From M3007 sp043764095 (GTDB lineage: Bacteria > Bacteroidota > Bacteroidia > Chitinophagales > Saprospiraceae), in contig JAYUKX010000013.1 of NCBI GenBank assembly GCA_043764095.1, positions 10,771 to 74,770 on the forward strand: a DNA stretch of 64,000 bases, given 5' to 3'. Positions 1 to 7,721 of the stretch are shown here, piece by piece. Position numbers and translations under genes: made by a program. Each line of letters opens with the position of its first letter. Position 1 is the first letter of the stretch. Under the pieces are notes generated by a model. That model was not told the origin of the DNA. It searched no databases and saw only the letters and a list, made by a program, of their open reading frames with translations.

Positions 1-225
1 GGGCATTCGCGGATATTTCTCCAAATCCTTTGGATCGTTGAACTGTGTCGGGTTCACAAAAATACTGGCTACTGTACGGCTACAAGTTTCGTGTGCGCGT
101 TGCACCAGCGTGAGGTGTCCTTCGTGTAAAGCACCCATAGTAGGCACAAATCCGATGGTATGACCTGCTTTTCGCTCGGTAGCCAACCAATATTGAAGGT
201 CGTAAACGGTATTAAATATGATCAT
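1..225 (-). CDS. panC: Pantothenate synthetase, N-terminal part (cut by window edge)
   Basis: Joins pantoate and beta-alanine with ATP in the cytoplasm, the last step of pantothenate synthesis. Only the first 75 codons lie in the window; the rest continues beyond base 1. The visible part has the family signature VPTMGALHEGH, where the histidines belong to the ATP-binding HIGH-type motif, followed by SIFVNPTQF, a hallmark of the pantoate site. The start ATG (complement of 223-225) gives MIIFNTV. The gene overlaps the 3' end of the upstream CorC-like gene by 14 bases, so the two are probably co-transcribed. Family assignment is firm; completeness cannot be judged. Confidence 0.93.
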   Translation of the reverse strand, partial: MIIFNTVYDLQYWLATERKAGHTIGFVPTMGALHEGHLTLVQRAHETCSRTVASIFVNPTQFNDPKDLEKYPRMP

Positions 226-1507
226 CCTTGGTGCTTATGAGCTCAATAAGAACTTTATCAATTTTACTTTTGTCCATATCTACAATTTCAAAACGATAGC
301 CTTCAGTAGTAAAATGATCGCCTACTTCGGGTATTTCGCTCAATTTGTAAAGAATATACCCAGCAATGGTGGCATAATCGGCATCTTCCATATCAAATTC
401 TTTGAGATTTATTTTTTCGCGCATTTCATCAATTGGAGTACCGCCATCTACCAACAAACTACCATTTTCGCGCACCACAATATGAGGTTCTTCTGTGTCA
501 TTTTCGTCGGGGAGTGCCCCGAAAATATTTTCAGTCAAATCGTGGAGGGTAATAATGCCTTGGGTAGAACCATATTCGTCCACAACCACAGCAAAATAAT
601 TGCGATCTTTTCGGAAGCGTTCGAGAATTTTGAGTCCATTCATGCTCTCTGGCACAAAAAGCGGTTCAGCAACAATACTTTTCAAGTCAAATTCGGGGTT
701 ATTGCGGTGATCAATATAGTCGCGCAATTTGATGACCCCTAATATATTTTCAATATTGTCGTCGCAAAGCAAGAACTTAGTAAAACCGCTTTCATAGATA
801 ATCCGGTCGTTTTCTTCGCGGGAGGAATTAATATCGAGCCATTCCACTTCATTGCGGTGCGTCATAATAGTATAGGCATCGCGATCGGCAAAACGAAGAA
901 TATTATTGATAAATTCGCTTTCTTTTTGTTCCAACACACCTTGTTCATTGGCCATTTGCACCATGTGCTTGATCTCCTCCTCCGAAATACTTTGCTGATC
1001 GTTGGGTTTGATGAGTAATAGCCGCATAAACATTTTGGTGCTCCAACTCAAAAACACGGAAATAGGTCCGGTGATTTTGGTGATAAACAACATAATGGGC
1101 GAAGTAGCCAAAGCCAATGGTTCGGCATATTGGATACCAATGTATTTAGGTGCTAATTCGCCTACGACCAAAGATAGATACGTGATAATGGAGACAACAA
1201 TAGAGATAGAAACGGGCTCCGCATAAGGGGCCAACGATGGTATTTTCGCTACAAAAGGAGATAATTGGTGACCAATAGCAACGCCACCATAAGCGCCTTC
1301 AATGATACTGATTAGGGTAATACCGATCTGCATGGCCGACAAATAATTGTCCATATCATCGATCAGGTCGATGGCTATTTTTGCATTGATATTTCCTTTC
1401 AGTTTCTCCGCTTCCAGCCTTGAGCGTTTAGCGGTAATCAGTGCCATTTCGCCCAACACGAGAAATCCGTGAAGAACAATTAGGACGAGTATTATAAGTA
1501 TTTCCAT
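212..1507 (-). CDS. CorC/HlyC-type membrane protein (DUF21, CBS pair, transporter-associated domain)
   Basis: Inner-membrane protein of the hemolysin/CorC family (431 residues), members of which are tied to Mg/Co efflux or ion tolerance. The DUF21 membrane region fills the first 180 residues or so, starting with a hydrophobic helix (MEILIILVLIVLHGFLVLGE). A CBS pair follows, with the typical VVVDEYGSTQGIITLHD segment, and the C-terminus is a CorC_HlyC domain (DYATIAGYILYKLSEIP). I chose the ATG at 1507 because an upstream in-frame extension is polar and unlike the family. Its stop overlaps panC. A second CorC-like protein, gldE, lies at 61.8 kb; this one has the more standard membrane domain. 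The transported ion cannot be told from sequence. Confidence 0.88.
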   Translation of the reverse strand: MEILIILVLIVLHGFLVLGEMALITAKRSRLEAEKLKGNINAKIAIDLIDDMDNYLSAMQIGITLISIIEGAYGGVAIGHQLSPFVAKIPSLAPYAEPVSISIVVSIITYLSLVVGELAPKYIGIQYAEPLALATSPIMLFITKITGPISVFLSWSTKMFMRLLLIKPNDQQSISEEEIKHMVQMANEQGVLEQKESEFINNILRFADRDAYTIMTHRNEVEWLDINSSREENDRIIYESGFTKFLLCDDNIENILGVIKLRDYIDHRNNPEFDLKSIVAEPLFVPESMNGLKILERFRKDRNYFAVVVDEYGSTQGIITLHDLTENIFGALPDENDTEEPHIVVRENGSLLVDGGTPIDEMREKINLKEFDMEDADYATIAGYILYKLSEIPEVGDHFTTEGYRFEIVDMDKSKIDKVLIELISTKDDHI

Positions 1508-1663
1508 AAAATTGTGGGACAAAAGTACAGCAAGTTTGTGATTTATTTTGTAAATTAAACACAATTAGTAATGTCCCAAGTATTAGACTTATTTGAGTTT
1601 TTTTGTTGCTTAAACAAAGGATACACAAGTTTTGCCAACGAGGCATTCCCGACAAACAAAATA

Positions 1664-1690
1664 AGCCGTTCCAACAGTGCTGGAACGGCT
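1664..1690 (-). terminator. Hairpin terminator after rplI
   Basis: Perfect 10-bp inverted repeat AGCCGTTCCA/TGGAACGGCT with a 7-base loop, placed 46 bases after the rplI stop. On the minus strand it is followed by TATTTTG, a weak U-tract, so it probably ends the ribosomal protein operon. Confidence 0.7.
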
Positions 1691-1735
1691 CACTTATTAT
1701 TATCGAATGATTTGAATCAATCGAAGCAATTCAAT

Positions 1736-2182
1736 TTATGCTTCTGCAACCACTTCGAAAGTGACATCAGCCACTACTTCTGGGTGGTACTTAAGGATAG
1801 CAGTATAAGAACCGAGTTCTTTTACGTCTTCCGGCATAGTGATATGGCGTTTTTCGGCCTCTACACCAATAGCAGCGAGTGCCTTAGTGATATCGCCAGC
1901 GCCAACGGAACCGAAAAGACGGCCGCTTTCACCTGCTTTTGCAGTGATTTTGATGGTTTGGCCTTTAAGTTTATCCACGAATGCTTGATAAATAGAGATC
2001 TTCGCGGATTCTTTTTTGTCGGCCTGTTTTTTCATGCCATCTAATTTGGCCATATTAGCCTTATTGGCCACAATAGCCAGCCCTTGCGGGATAAGGTAGT
2101 TGCGTCCGAAGCCGTCTTTTACAGTAACTACTTCGTGTTTCGCGCCCACCTTGTCGATATGTTCGAGCAGAATGATATTCAT
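1736..2182 (-). CDS. rplI: 50S ribosomal protein L9
   Basis: Binds 23S rRNA at the base of the L1 stalk. At 148 residues it has the normal bacterial length. The N-terminal globular domain carries the diagnostic MNIILLEHIDKVG and KDGFGRNYLIPQGLA segments. A long helix rich in K, A and E (about residues 40-75) links to the C-terminal domain, which includes GRLFGSVGAGDI. It is the last gene of the rpsF-rpsR-rplI operon, a common bacterial order, and is followed by a hairpin terminator. Nothing unusual. Confidence 0.98.
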   Translation of the reverse strand: MNIILLEHIDKVGAKHEVVTVKDGFGRNYLIPQGLAIVANKANMAKLDGMKKQADKKESAKISIYQAFVDKLKGQTIKITAKAGESGRLFGSVGAGDITKALAAIGVEAEKRHITMPEDVKELGSYTAILKYHPEVVADVTFEVVAEA

Positions 2183-2227
2183 GCTGTTGAGTAACGTTTG
2201 TGTGTGTGAAAAATTAAGAATTCAAAA

Positions 2228-2497
2228 TTACTTCATCAAATCCGCCAAGAACGGCAGAATTGCGAGGTGACGAGCGCGCTTTACAGCAGTAGAGATACGA
2301 CGTTGGTACTTGAGGCTATTGCCTGTAATACGGCGTGGTAACAATTTACCTTGCTCATTGATGAACTGAAGAAGAAAATCTTCGTCTTTGTAGTCAATGT
2401 ACTTGATACCGAACTTGCGGAAACGGCAGTATTTTTTGCGGCGCAATCCAATGCGAGGATTGCTGAGGAATTTTACATCTTCTCTTGAAGCAGCCAT
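2228..2497 (-). CDS. rpsR: 30S ribosomal protein S18
   Basis: Small-subunit platform protein that forms a dimer with S6. It has 89 residues, normal for the family. Recognisable segments are YIDYKDEDFLLQFI, GKLLPRRITG and the basic RRISTAVKRARHLAILPF near the C-terminus. It lies 56 bases after rpsF and 45 bases before rplI, so the three genes probably form one transcript. Confidence 0.98.
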   Translation of the reverse strand: MAASREDVKFLSNPRIGLRRKKYCRFRKFGIKYIDYKDEDFLLQFINEQGKLLPRRITGNSLKYQRRISTAVKRARHLAILPFLADLMK

Positions 2498-2553
2498 TTT
2501 ATAACGTTTGCTTTAGTGTGGTGAAAAATAAGAATGGGTGGATACAGGATTGA

Positions 2554-2994
2554 TTAGATAAGTTCTGGTGCATCTAAATCAACCACTTCTGGTGCAAGCA
2601 AAACAACCTCATCGAGATCATCCGCTTTTTTAACAGGCGCAGGGGCAACTTTCTTGCGGGAGCCTATAAGGCCGTTGCGCTTGTCTTCGTTGTACTTCAC
2701 ACCATACTTGTCGAGTTTCACCGTTAAGAAACGGAGTAATTTCTCGTTGCGCTTTAGACTCAATTCGAATTTGCCGAGAAAATCAGCAACTTCGCAAGCG
2801 AATTCTACGCAGTAATAAACACCCGATGAACGTTTGTTGATCGGATAGGCCAATTGACGCAGGCCCATAGTATCCACAGCAATAATTGAAGTGCCGTAAC
2901 GCTTCAAATCTTCTTGGATGGTTTGCGCTGTCGATGTAACTTCATCGCCCGACAGGACTGGATCTACGATGAAGGTGACTTCGTAATGTCTCAT
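2554..2994 (-). CDS. rpsF: 30S ribosomal protein S6
   Basis: Platform protein that pairs with S18. The start is the ATG at 2994, giving MRHYEVTFIVDPVL, the family N-terminus; an upstream in-frame extension is low-complexity and falls in the leader. The protein has 146 residues, longer than many S6 proteins because of a C-terminal tail rich in K, then D/E/V (from about residue 110, GLIGSRKKVAPAPVKK). Such tails vary between phyla. It is the first gene of the rpsF-rpsR-rplI operon and has a clear promoter box 48 bases upstream. Confidence 0.97.
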   Translation of the reverse strand: MRHYEVTFIVDPVLSGDEVTSTAQTIQEDLKRYGTSIIAVDTMGLRQLAYPINKRSSGVYYCVEFACEVADFLGKFELSLKRNEKLLRFLTVKLDKYGVKYNEDKRNGLIGSRKKVAPAPVKKADDLDEVVLLAPEVVDLDAPELI

Positions 2995-3042
2995 TATCAA
3001 TGAATTATGAATAATTATGAATGCTTTTTTGAAAAGCAGGTG

Positions 3043-3050
3043 CAAAGGTA
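3043..3050 (-). promoter_or_regulatory. Bacteroidota-type -7 box for rpsF operon
   Basis: TACCTTTG on the minus strand fits the Bacteroidota -7 consensus TAnnTTTG. It predicts a leader of about 40 bases before rpsF. No good -33 TTG is visible at the right spacing. Confidence 0.6.
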
Positions 3051-3169
3051 TAAATAATTCCAGTGATAAAGTAGGTATTTTTAGAAAAAAATTTTGGAAA
3101 TGTTGGGTTTCTTTCAATAAGGTGGAGGATTCATGTTGCGGAGCATCACCTATTTTAACCCAAAAATAC

Positions 3170-3280
3170 AAATGCAGCGCACCGTAATATTAAATTTAAA
3201 TATTACGGTGCGCTGCACCTTCAAAAACGCGAAAAACATATCAATGCTACAAATATTACGCTGCGCTGCACCTTTTATAC
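3170..3280. repeat. Truncated copy of the CAGGG modular palindromic element
   Basis: Contains a forward palindrome (TGCAGCGCACCG at 3173), an AT-rich palindromic centre (TAAATTTAAATA), then a reverse palindrome (GGTGCGCTGCACC near 3208), one B-type spacer and a final CGCTGCACC near 3263-3272. Compared with the full copies at 16051-16460 and 50958-51150 it lacks the CAGGG ends and the left-arm spacer units. It lies between the rpsF leader and the 3' end of the haem propeller gene. No encoded function. Confidence 0.8.
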
Positions 3281-3290
3281 ATTAATGCTG

Positions 3291-5192
3291 TTAATCTCTA
3301 TTGTCAATCTTATTCAAATCCACTTTTGGTTTATCATCCAAAGCATTGATCCAAGCCGCTATTTTTAATACATCTTCTTTCGGAATATGCGACATTGGCG
3401 CCATTTCGGTAGCGTATTCGGGCCAATTGGCGGGCTGTGGATGATACACCAGATCCAATATTTTTTCATTAGAATAGTTGCGTTTGGCAATATCAATATA
3501 TGGTGGCCCCACCACACGGGTCGATTCAGCATGACAACCTACACAAGCGTGTTTTTTTAACAAAACAGCCACTTGTTTTGGATTTACATCGGGTTTTGTA
3601 CTGGTTTCGCTCCCCTCTTTTGCTTTTTTCTTCGACTTTTTACTCGTTTTTACAGGCGAAGGTGCTGGTTTAATGGCAGGTGGTGGCACATTGACCATTT
3701 CACCGGCGGGAATATCATTTAGGGTATAATAACTAATGTCGTGGAGGAGCGGCTGACCAGCATCGTTGGTGATGCCGGTGGCTTGTACCTGGTGGATATA
3801 ACCTTTGCGCAAATTACCCAATACCAAACGTACTTTCATCCGGTCTTCGGACACGATGGCCGCCTTTAGTGGCGTTTCTTCCGAATTAATAATAGGACTG
3901 CCATATTCATGTTGGTATTTGTAGGTAAAACTTTTTAGTTCGTAACTGGCAAAATCTTCCGCAGTTTTCCGGGAAATGGGCTGCGTAAATTCAATTTCAA
4001 AACCATCTGGCATTGCGCGTACGTTTTTCATTTCAAAAGGCATTTCCCCGTTCCATACCAAACGTTGCAGGCCATACTGATCTGTACCCGTAGATCCCCA
4101 ACCCCGCGAAGTCATGCCCACCAACAACGAACCATCCAAGCCCCATCGTCCCCGCAATGTGCCCGACTGAAAGCCCTCGCGGAACGGATAGCAAGCACCT
4201 TGGTATTTGCCGTTTACTTTTTCTAAGGTCATGCGCATCACCTTGGATTGTCCTTGGTCTAATACAAAATATTGACCTTTGAAGGGACCAAATTTACCGT
4301 CCGTATCATCTTCTATCACGTCTGCGGTCGAAATGCCCATTAAAGCATGTGGAAACCATACGGCTGGTAGTTTGAGTTCTTTCAATTTTTTAGCGGCCTC
4401 GTACATCGGCTCTCCGGTGTCTGGGACATCGGCTTTGGTTAATAAACGCAGCGGCGATTCGGGTTCTTTTGTCCAATGAAGGCTTCCTGCATTTCCCGCA
4501 AAATCGCCTTTCTCGAGGTGGGTAACACGCCCCGAACCAACCCAATCGCCTTGGTTTTCGCCAAAAAAAATATCGCCGGCAGCGTTGATATTAAAGCCAG
4601 CCGGTGAACGCAAACCAGCAGCAATGGGTTCGAGGTTGCCATCTTTGGTGACCTTTACCAACCAACCGCGCCATTTTGCGAATTTTCCTTCGCCATAACC
4701 CACCCATGATACATTGAAGGTGAGGTAGATATCGCCGTTTTTATCAAAAACAGGCCCATAAGAATACTCGTGGTAATTACCGGATAAACCCCAAGTCGCC
4801 ACCGCTTCGTAGAGATCAGCTTGGTCATCGCCGTCGGTATCGGTCAATTTGGTCAATTCGCCCCTTTGGCAGCAATAGAAAGCGCCATCGCGGTAAGCCA
4901 GGCCGAGTGCTTCGTGCAAGCCACTGGCAAAAAGCGTAAAATGCGCTGGGGTGCCATCCACCTGGTTAGGATTTTCGATGATCCAAACCTCGCCCCTGCG
5001 TGTGCATACGCCCACGCGACCGTCGGGCATGGGCGCAACGCCACCTACTTCCAACCGTACATCGGTAGGAATGGCGATGGTTTTTATTTCGTAATAGTCT
5101 TCTTCCAGTAATTTTTGGGTAGGTACTTGGGATTGGGCTACCGTAGTGCTAAGTACTACTGTGAAAATAAGTATATAAGACTGGCGTAACAT
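3291..5192 (-). CDS. Secreted beta-propeller protein with C-terminal cytochrome c domain
   Basis: 633 residues. A signal peptide (about 1-20, ending VAQSQ) directs export. Residues 30-400 resemble the beta-propeller of PQQ-type sugar dehydrogenases and related putative membrane-bound dehydrogenases (VAPMPDGRVGVCTRRGEVW, HALMGISTADV). A lysine/proline-rich linker near 510-535 leads to a single cytochrome c domain with haem motif CVGCH at about 550-554 and a candidate axial Met in EMAPMSHIP. It is probably a periplasmic or surface haem protein that could move electrons from sugar oxidation; the substrate is unknown. It sits 24 bases after the DUF1080 gene and should be in the same operon. Confidence 0.82.
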   Translation of the reverse strand: MLRQSYILIFTVVLSTTVAQSQVPTQKLLEEDYYEIKTIAIPTDVRLEVGGVAPMPDGRVGVCTRRGEVWIIENPNQVDGTPAHFTLFASGLHEALGLAYRDGAFYCCQRGELTKLTDTDGDDQADLYEAVATWGLSGNYHEYSYGPVFDKNGDIYLTFNVSWVGYGEGKFAKWRGWLVKVTKDGNLEPIAAGLRSPAGFNINAAGDIFFGENQGDWVGSGRVTHLEKGDFAGNAGSLHWTKEPESPLRLLTKADVPDTGEPMYEAAKKLKELKLPAVWFPHALMGISTADVIEDDTDGKFGPFKGQYFVLDQGQSKVMRMTLEKVNGKYQGACYPFREGFQSGTLRGRWGLDGSLLVGMTSRGWGSTGTDQYGLQRLVWNGEMPFEMKNVRAMPDGFEIEFTQPISRKTAEDFASYELKSFTYKYQHEYGSPIINSEETPLKAAIVSEDRMKVRLVLGNLRKGYIHQVQATGITNDAGQPLLHDISYYTLNDIPAGEMVNVPPPAIKPAPSPVKTSKKSKKKAKEGSETSTKPDVNPKQVAVLLKKHACVGCHAESTRVVGPPYIDIAKRNYSNEKILDLVYHPQPANWPEYATEMAPMSHIPKEDVLKIAAWINALDDKPKVDLNKIDNRD

Positions 5193-5216
5193 GCGTTGAG
5201 ATGTATTTTTTTATGT

Positions 5217-7067
5217 TCAAAAAATGAATTGGTAAGCAATTTCTTTCCCAGCAACGGCCATCACCAATTGTTTGATGCCTTTGTTTTCTCGAATAAATGG
5301 CTTATTACTGCTAGTGGGGTAAGTAAGCACATAGTATTGTCCGTCTATCAAAAACCGATTATCTCCCATATCCTGTATAGTGGTTGCCTCAGCGATTAAA
5401 GCAAAAAGTTGCTTTCCGGGCTGTAGGTTTCCTTCCCAGTTCAATTGGCGTGTCATCCCTTCCGATGTGGCCGTTGGAGTCGTCACATCGTTGATACGCA
5501 AGCCTTGGTATTCGTACATAAAATTGGGATATTGCTGCGTTTCATCGTCAATTATGTGTTTTTCTAAGCGATAGCCTTTGTACTTTAGGTCTTGTGTCGC
5601 CAATGAATCCGGGAAATCGGCATATTTATCAGCGAGCAAGGCTAAGGGAAATTTATTGTTCAGGGACACTGATACGCCCAAAGCATCGGCGGTTTGTGGT
5701 TCGCCGCGGTCGTGCCACATTTGGGTGGTATTTAGGAATTTTCCACGCCAAATTTTCACAAAACTACCCTGTTTGAGGTTATAAGCAAAATTCAATCCGC
5801 AAGTCATACCAATATTGGCAACATGGGTGAGTTTTTTATTACCCATCATCATAAACGAACGTTGCACCACGGTTTTATCATCTGGCTCCAGTTCTACAAA
5901 CGGGACTGGCGGAGGATCAGGCAAAGAGGTACGTTCGGTGATACTTTGCTTGAGGCCACCCTGTCGCTGGATAGAAATGCCCAGTGATTTATAACCCCAA
6001 GAAAAATCTTTACCGTAATGAATGGTGTATTTGTGTATGCCTGTGGTGAGTTTTTTCTGCCGTGTCTGCGGATTGTCCACCCAGTACCAACCATTCACCA
6101 AAGTATCGCCATCCACAACAAACATGGAAATATGACCACCAAAATAGGCTTTAAAAGTATAAATATCTGTTTCTGGCACGTACATTTCGCCATTAAACAG
6201 CAGCAGAAAATTAGTTTTGACATCTGCGGCTTTCATCGTTGCTTGGGGAAGTGTACCACTGCGCACCAATTTGGTAGCAGTATCCACCGCAGGGTAACCT
6301 TTGCCGATATAATATTGGTAAGAAACGGGGCTAAATGTAACCAAAGGCCGCGCATTGGTCTCGATTTGCAGGTTTTTGAACGCTACTTCGCCATGATCGC
6401 CTTGGATACGCAGCGGCCCTGTTGCTGCCTCTGTATTGGATATGGCACCACGGGTAACACCCAATAATTCTAGGTTTTCGTGCAGCGTAATACCATTCAT
6501 TACCACTTTATTAAAGCGGGCATTGGTCGTTTTTTTTCCTGAAGCATCAAAAGTAGGTGCTCTAAAATCGATCTCCAAGTGGTTCCATAATCCAGGTGCC
6601 CGGCAGGCGTTTTGGTGCGGCGGATGGCCTTCATAACCTTCTTTTCCTGTGCCACGCGCCTCGTCCCAACGGTGGTAAATAGCACCACAATCGCTATCTG
6701 ATGGGTCTTTTTTGAGCCAAGAATCGAAGATTTGTACTTCGTAGCGACCTTGGAGGTAAATACCGGAATTAGAACCTTTAGGAATCATAAAATCGAGCGA
6801 TATTTTTATATTTCCGTGCTCAAAGTTGAAATAAAGATCGTCTGTTGGTTGGTATTTTGCGCCTTTTATTTGGCAAAATAATACGCCTTTCCCCGGTGTG
6901 GGGGTGAGGCTGGTAGCATTGGCGTTACCTGTAACTGCGGATTGGATACTCCAATTGGCACTAGGGTTCTTGAATGCCGATCGGTCATTGAGCGGGAAAT
7001 CGGTCTGTGCAAATACCGATAAAGGGAGCAAAAGCAAGAATAACAACTTGTACATAGGTGCGTGCAT
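5217..7067 (-). CDS. Secreted DUF1080 (3-keto-disaccharide hydrolase-like) protein with PA14-like domain
   Basis: About 616 residues. A hydrophobic signal peptide ends near LPLSVFAQ. Residues of roughly 30-250 match the DUF1080 jelly-roll (GNIKISLDFMIPKGSNSGIY, WNHLEIDFRAP), a domain linked to 3-keto-disaccharide hydrolases and glucanase-like folds. A PA14-like region follows (FNGEMYVPETDIYTFKAYFGG, KYTIHYGKDFSWGYKSLGI), suggesting carbohydrate binding. Two ATGs, at 7067 and 7055, are possible starts; I chose 7067 because a -7 box ends at 7083 and would leave a short leader. The adjacent haem propeller gene suggests that the pair handles an external saccharide (inference). Confidence 0.78.
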   Translation of the reverse strand: MHAPMYKLLFLLLLPLSVFAQTDFPLNDRSAFKNPSANWSIQSAVTGNANATSLTPTPGKGVLFCQIKGAKYQPTDDLYFNFEHGNIKISLDFMIPKGSNSGIYLQGRYEVQIFDSWLKKDPSDSDCGAIYHRWDEARGTGKEGYEGHPPHQNACRAPGLWNHLEIDFRAPTFDASGKKTTNARFNKVVMNGITLHENLELLGVTRGAISNTEAATGPLRIQGDHGEVAFKNLQIETNARPLVTFSPVSYQYYIGKGYPAVDTATKLVRSGTLPQATMKAADVKTNFLLLFNGEMYVPETDIYTFKAYFGGHISMFVVDGDTLVNGWYWVDNPQTRQKKLTTGIHKYTIHYGKDFSWGYKSLGISIQRQGGLKQSITERTSLPDPPPVPFVELEPDDKTVVQRSFMMMGNKKLTHVANIGMTCGLNFAYNLKQGSFVKIWRGKFLNTTQMWHDRGEPQTADALGVSVSLNNKFPLALLADKYADFPDSLATQDLKYKGYRLEKHIIDDETQQYPNFMYEYQGLRINDVTTPTATSEGMTRQLNWEGNLQPGKQLFALIAEATTIQDMGDNRFLIDGQYYVLTYPTSSNKPFIRENKGIKQLVMAVAGKEIAYQFIF

Positions 7068-7082
7068 GAATTTAACGAAGAG

Positions 7083-7090
7083 CAAACCTA
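7083..7090 (-). promoter_or_regulatory. -7 box upstream of DUF1080/propeller operon
   Basis: TAGGTTTG on the minus strand fits TAnnTTTG. It lies 15 bases before the ATG at 7067, giving a very short leader, and would drive both genes of the operon. Confidence 0.5.
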
Positions 7091-7248
7091 CAAAAAATTA
7101 TTATCTCATCTGTACAATTACGTGATTTATGGCACAATATAATTTCTTACAGCCGTACACTTTTTCTTTTGAGAAAAAACATGTGCACTCGCAAATCTCA
7201 AAAACTTGAAAATTTGTGCAACAATATCTACTTTTTACTTTTTTTAGC

Positions 7249-7487
7249 GAAAAAAAGTAAACAAAAAACGCTTCGGCTGACGAAAAATGCGGTGCTTTTG
7301 CTTCCTCGCTCCGGCGGTGCCAAAAAAAACTCGCCGCACTATCGAGCGGAGGCTGCGCCTCGTAAATTCCGTTTGGCTCAAACACTTTTTGGCTTCATCC
7401 GCCTCCACTCAAGCAAAACCTGCATTTTTCTAAGGCCGGTTTTGCCACACTTGGGGTACTGAACTTTATCTCAAATTTCAAAATAAA
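7249..7487. repeat. Dispersed non-coding repeat of about 237 bp, copy 1
   Basis: Non-coding sequence that recurs in inverted orientation at 63729-63966. Shared blocks, in this orientation, include CTTCGGCTGACGAAAAATGC, CACTTTTTGGCTTCATCCGC, and the end block CTAAGGCCGGT with TTGCCACACTTGGGGTA, ending in AAATTTCAAAAT. By eye about four in five bases agree. Open frames across it are not gene-like. It fills most of the gap between two divergent genes. No terminal inverted repeat or target duplication is evident. Confidence 0.85.
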
Positions 7488-7644
7488 TTACCAAAAATAA
7501 AAGTGTAGGGTTATAAATAAAATTTTCAGAAACACACTTTCCCCAAATAAAAATATAATATTTATAAAAGTTTCACACGGAATAATCGCGATTTCAATAC
7601 CCGCTATTGTCTATTTCCCGACACTGTGGAAAACTTTTTCACCA

Positions 7645-7680
7645 TTTTGTAGGCTCGTATCGTATAATATACTTACTTTG
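7645..7680 (+). promoter_or_regulatory. Probable promoter of the tandem AAA+ gene
   Basis: TTTTG at 7645-7649 and a near-consensus -7 box (TTACTTTG, 7673-7680) precede the ATG at 7722. The box is one base short of TAnnTTTG, so the call is tentative. The rest of 7488-7721 is AT-rich with nothing else that I recognise. Confidence 0.4.
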
Positions 7681-7721
7681 GCTCGCTTTTTAAGCATCTT
7701 TATACCAAAAAAAATAAATCC

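Noticed and set aside
7249..7487. Open frames in the dispersed repeat on both strands
   Set aside because: The frames do not persist between the two copies, so no protein is conserved; it is treated as non-coding.
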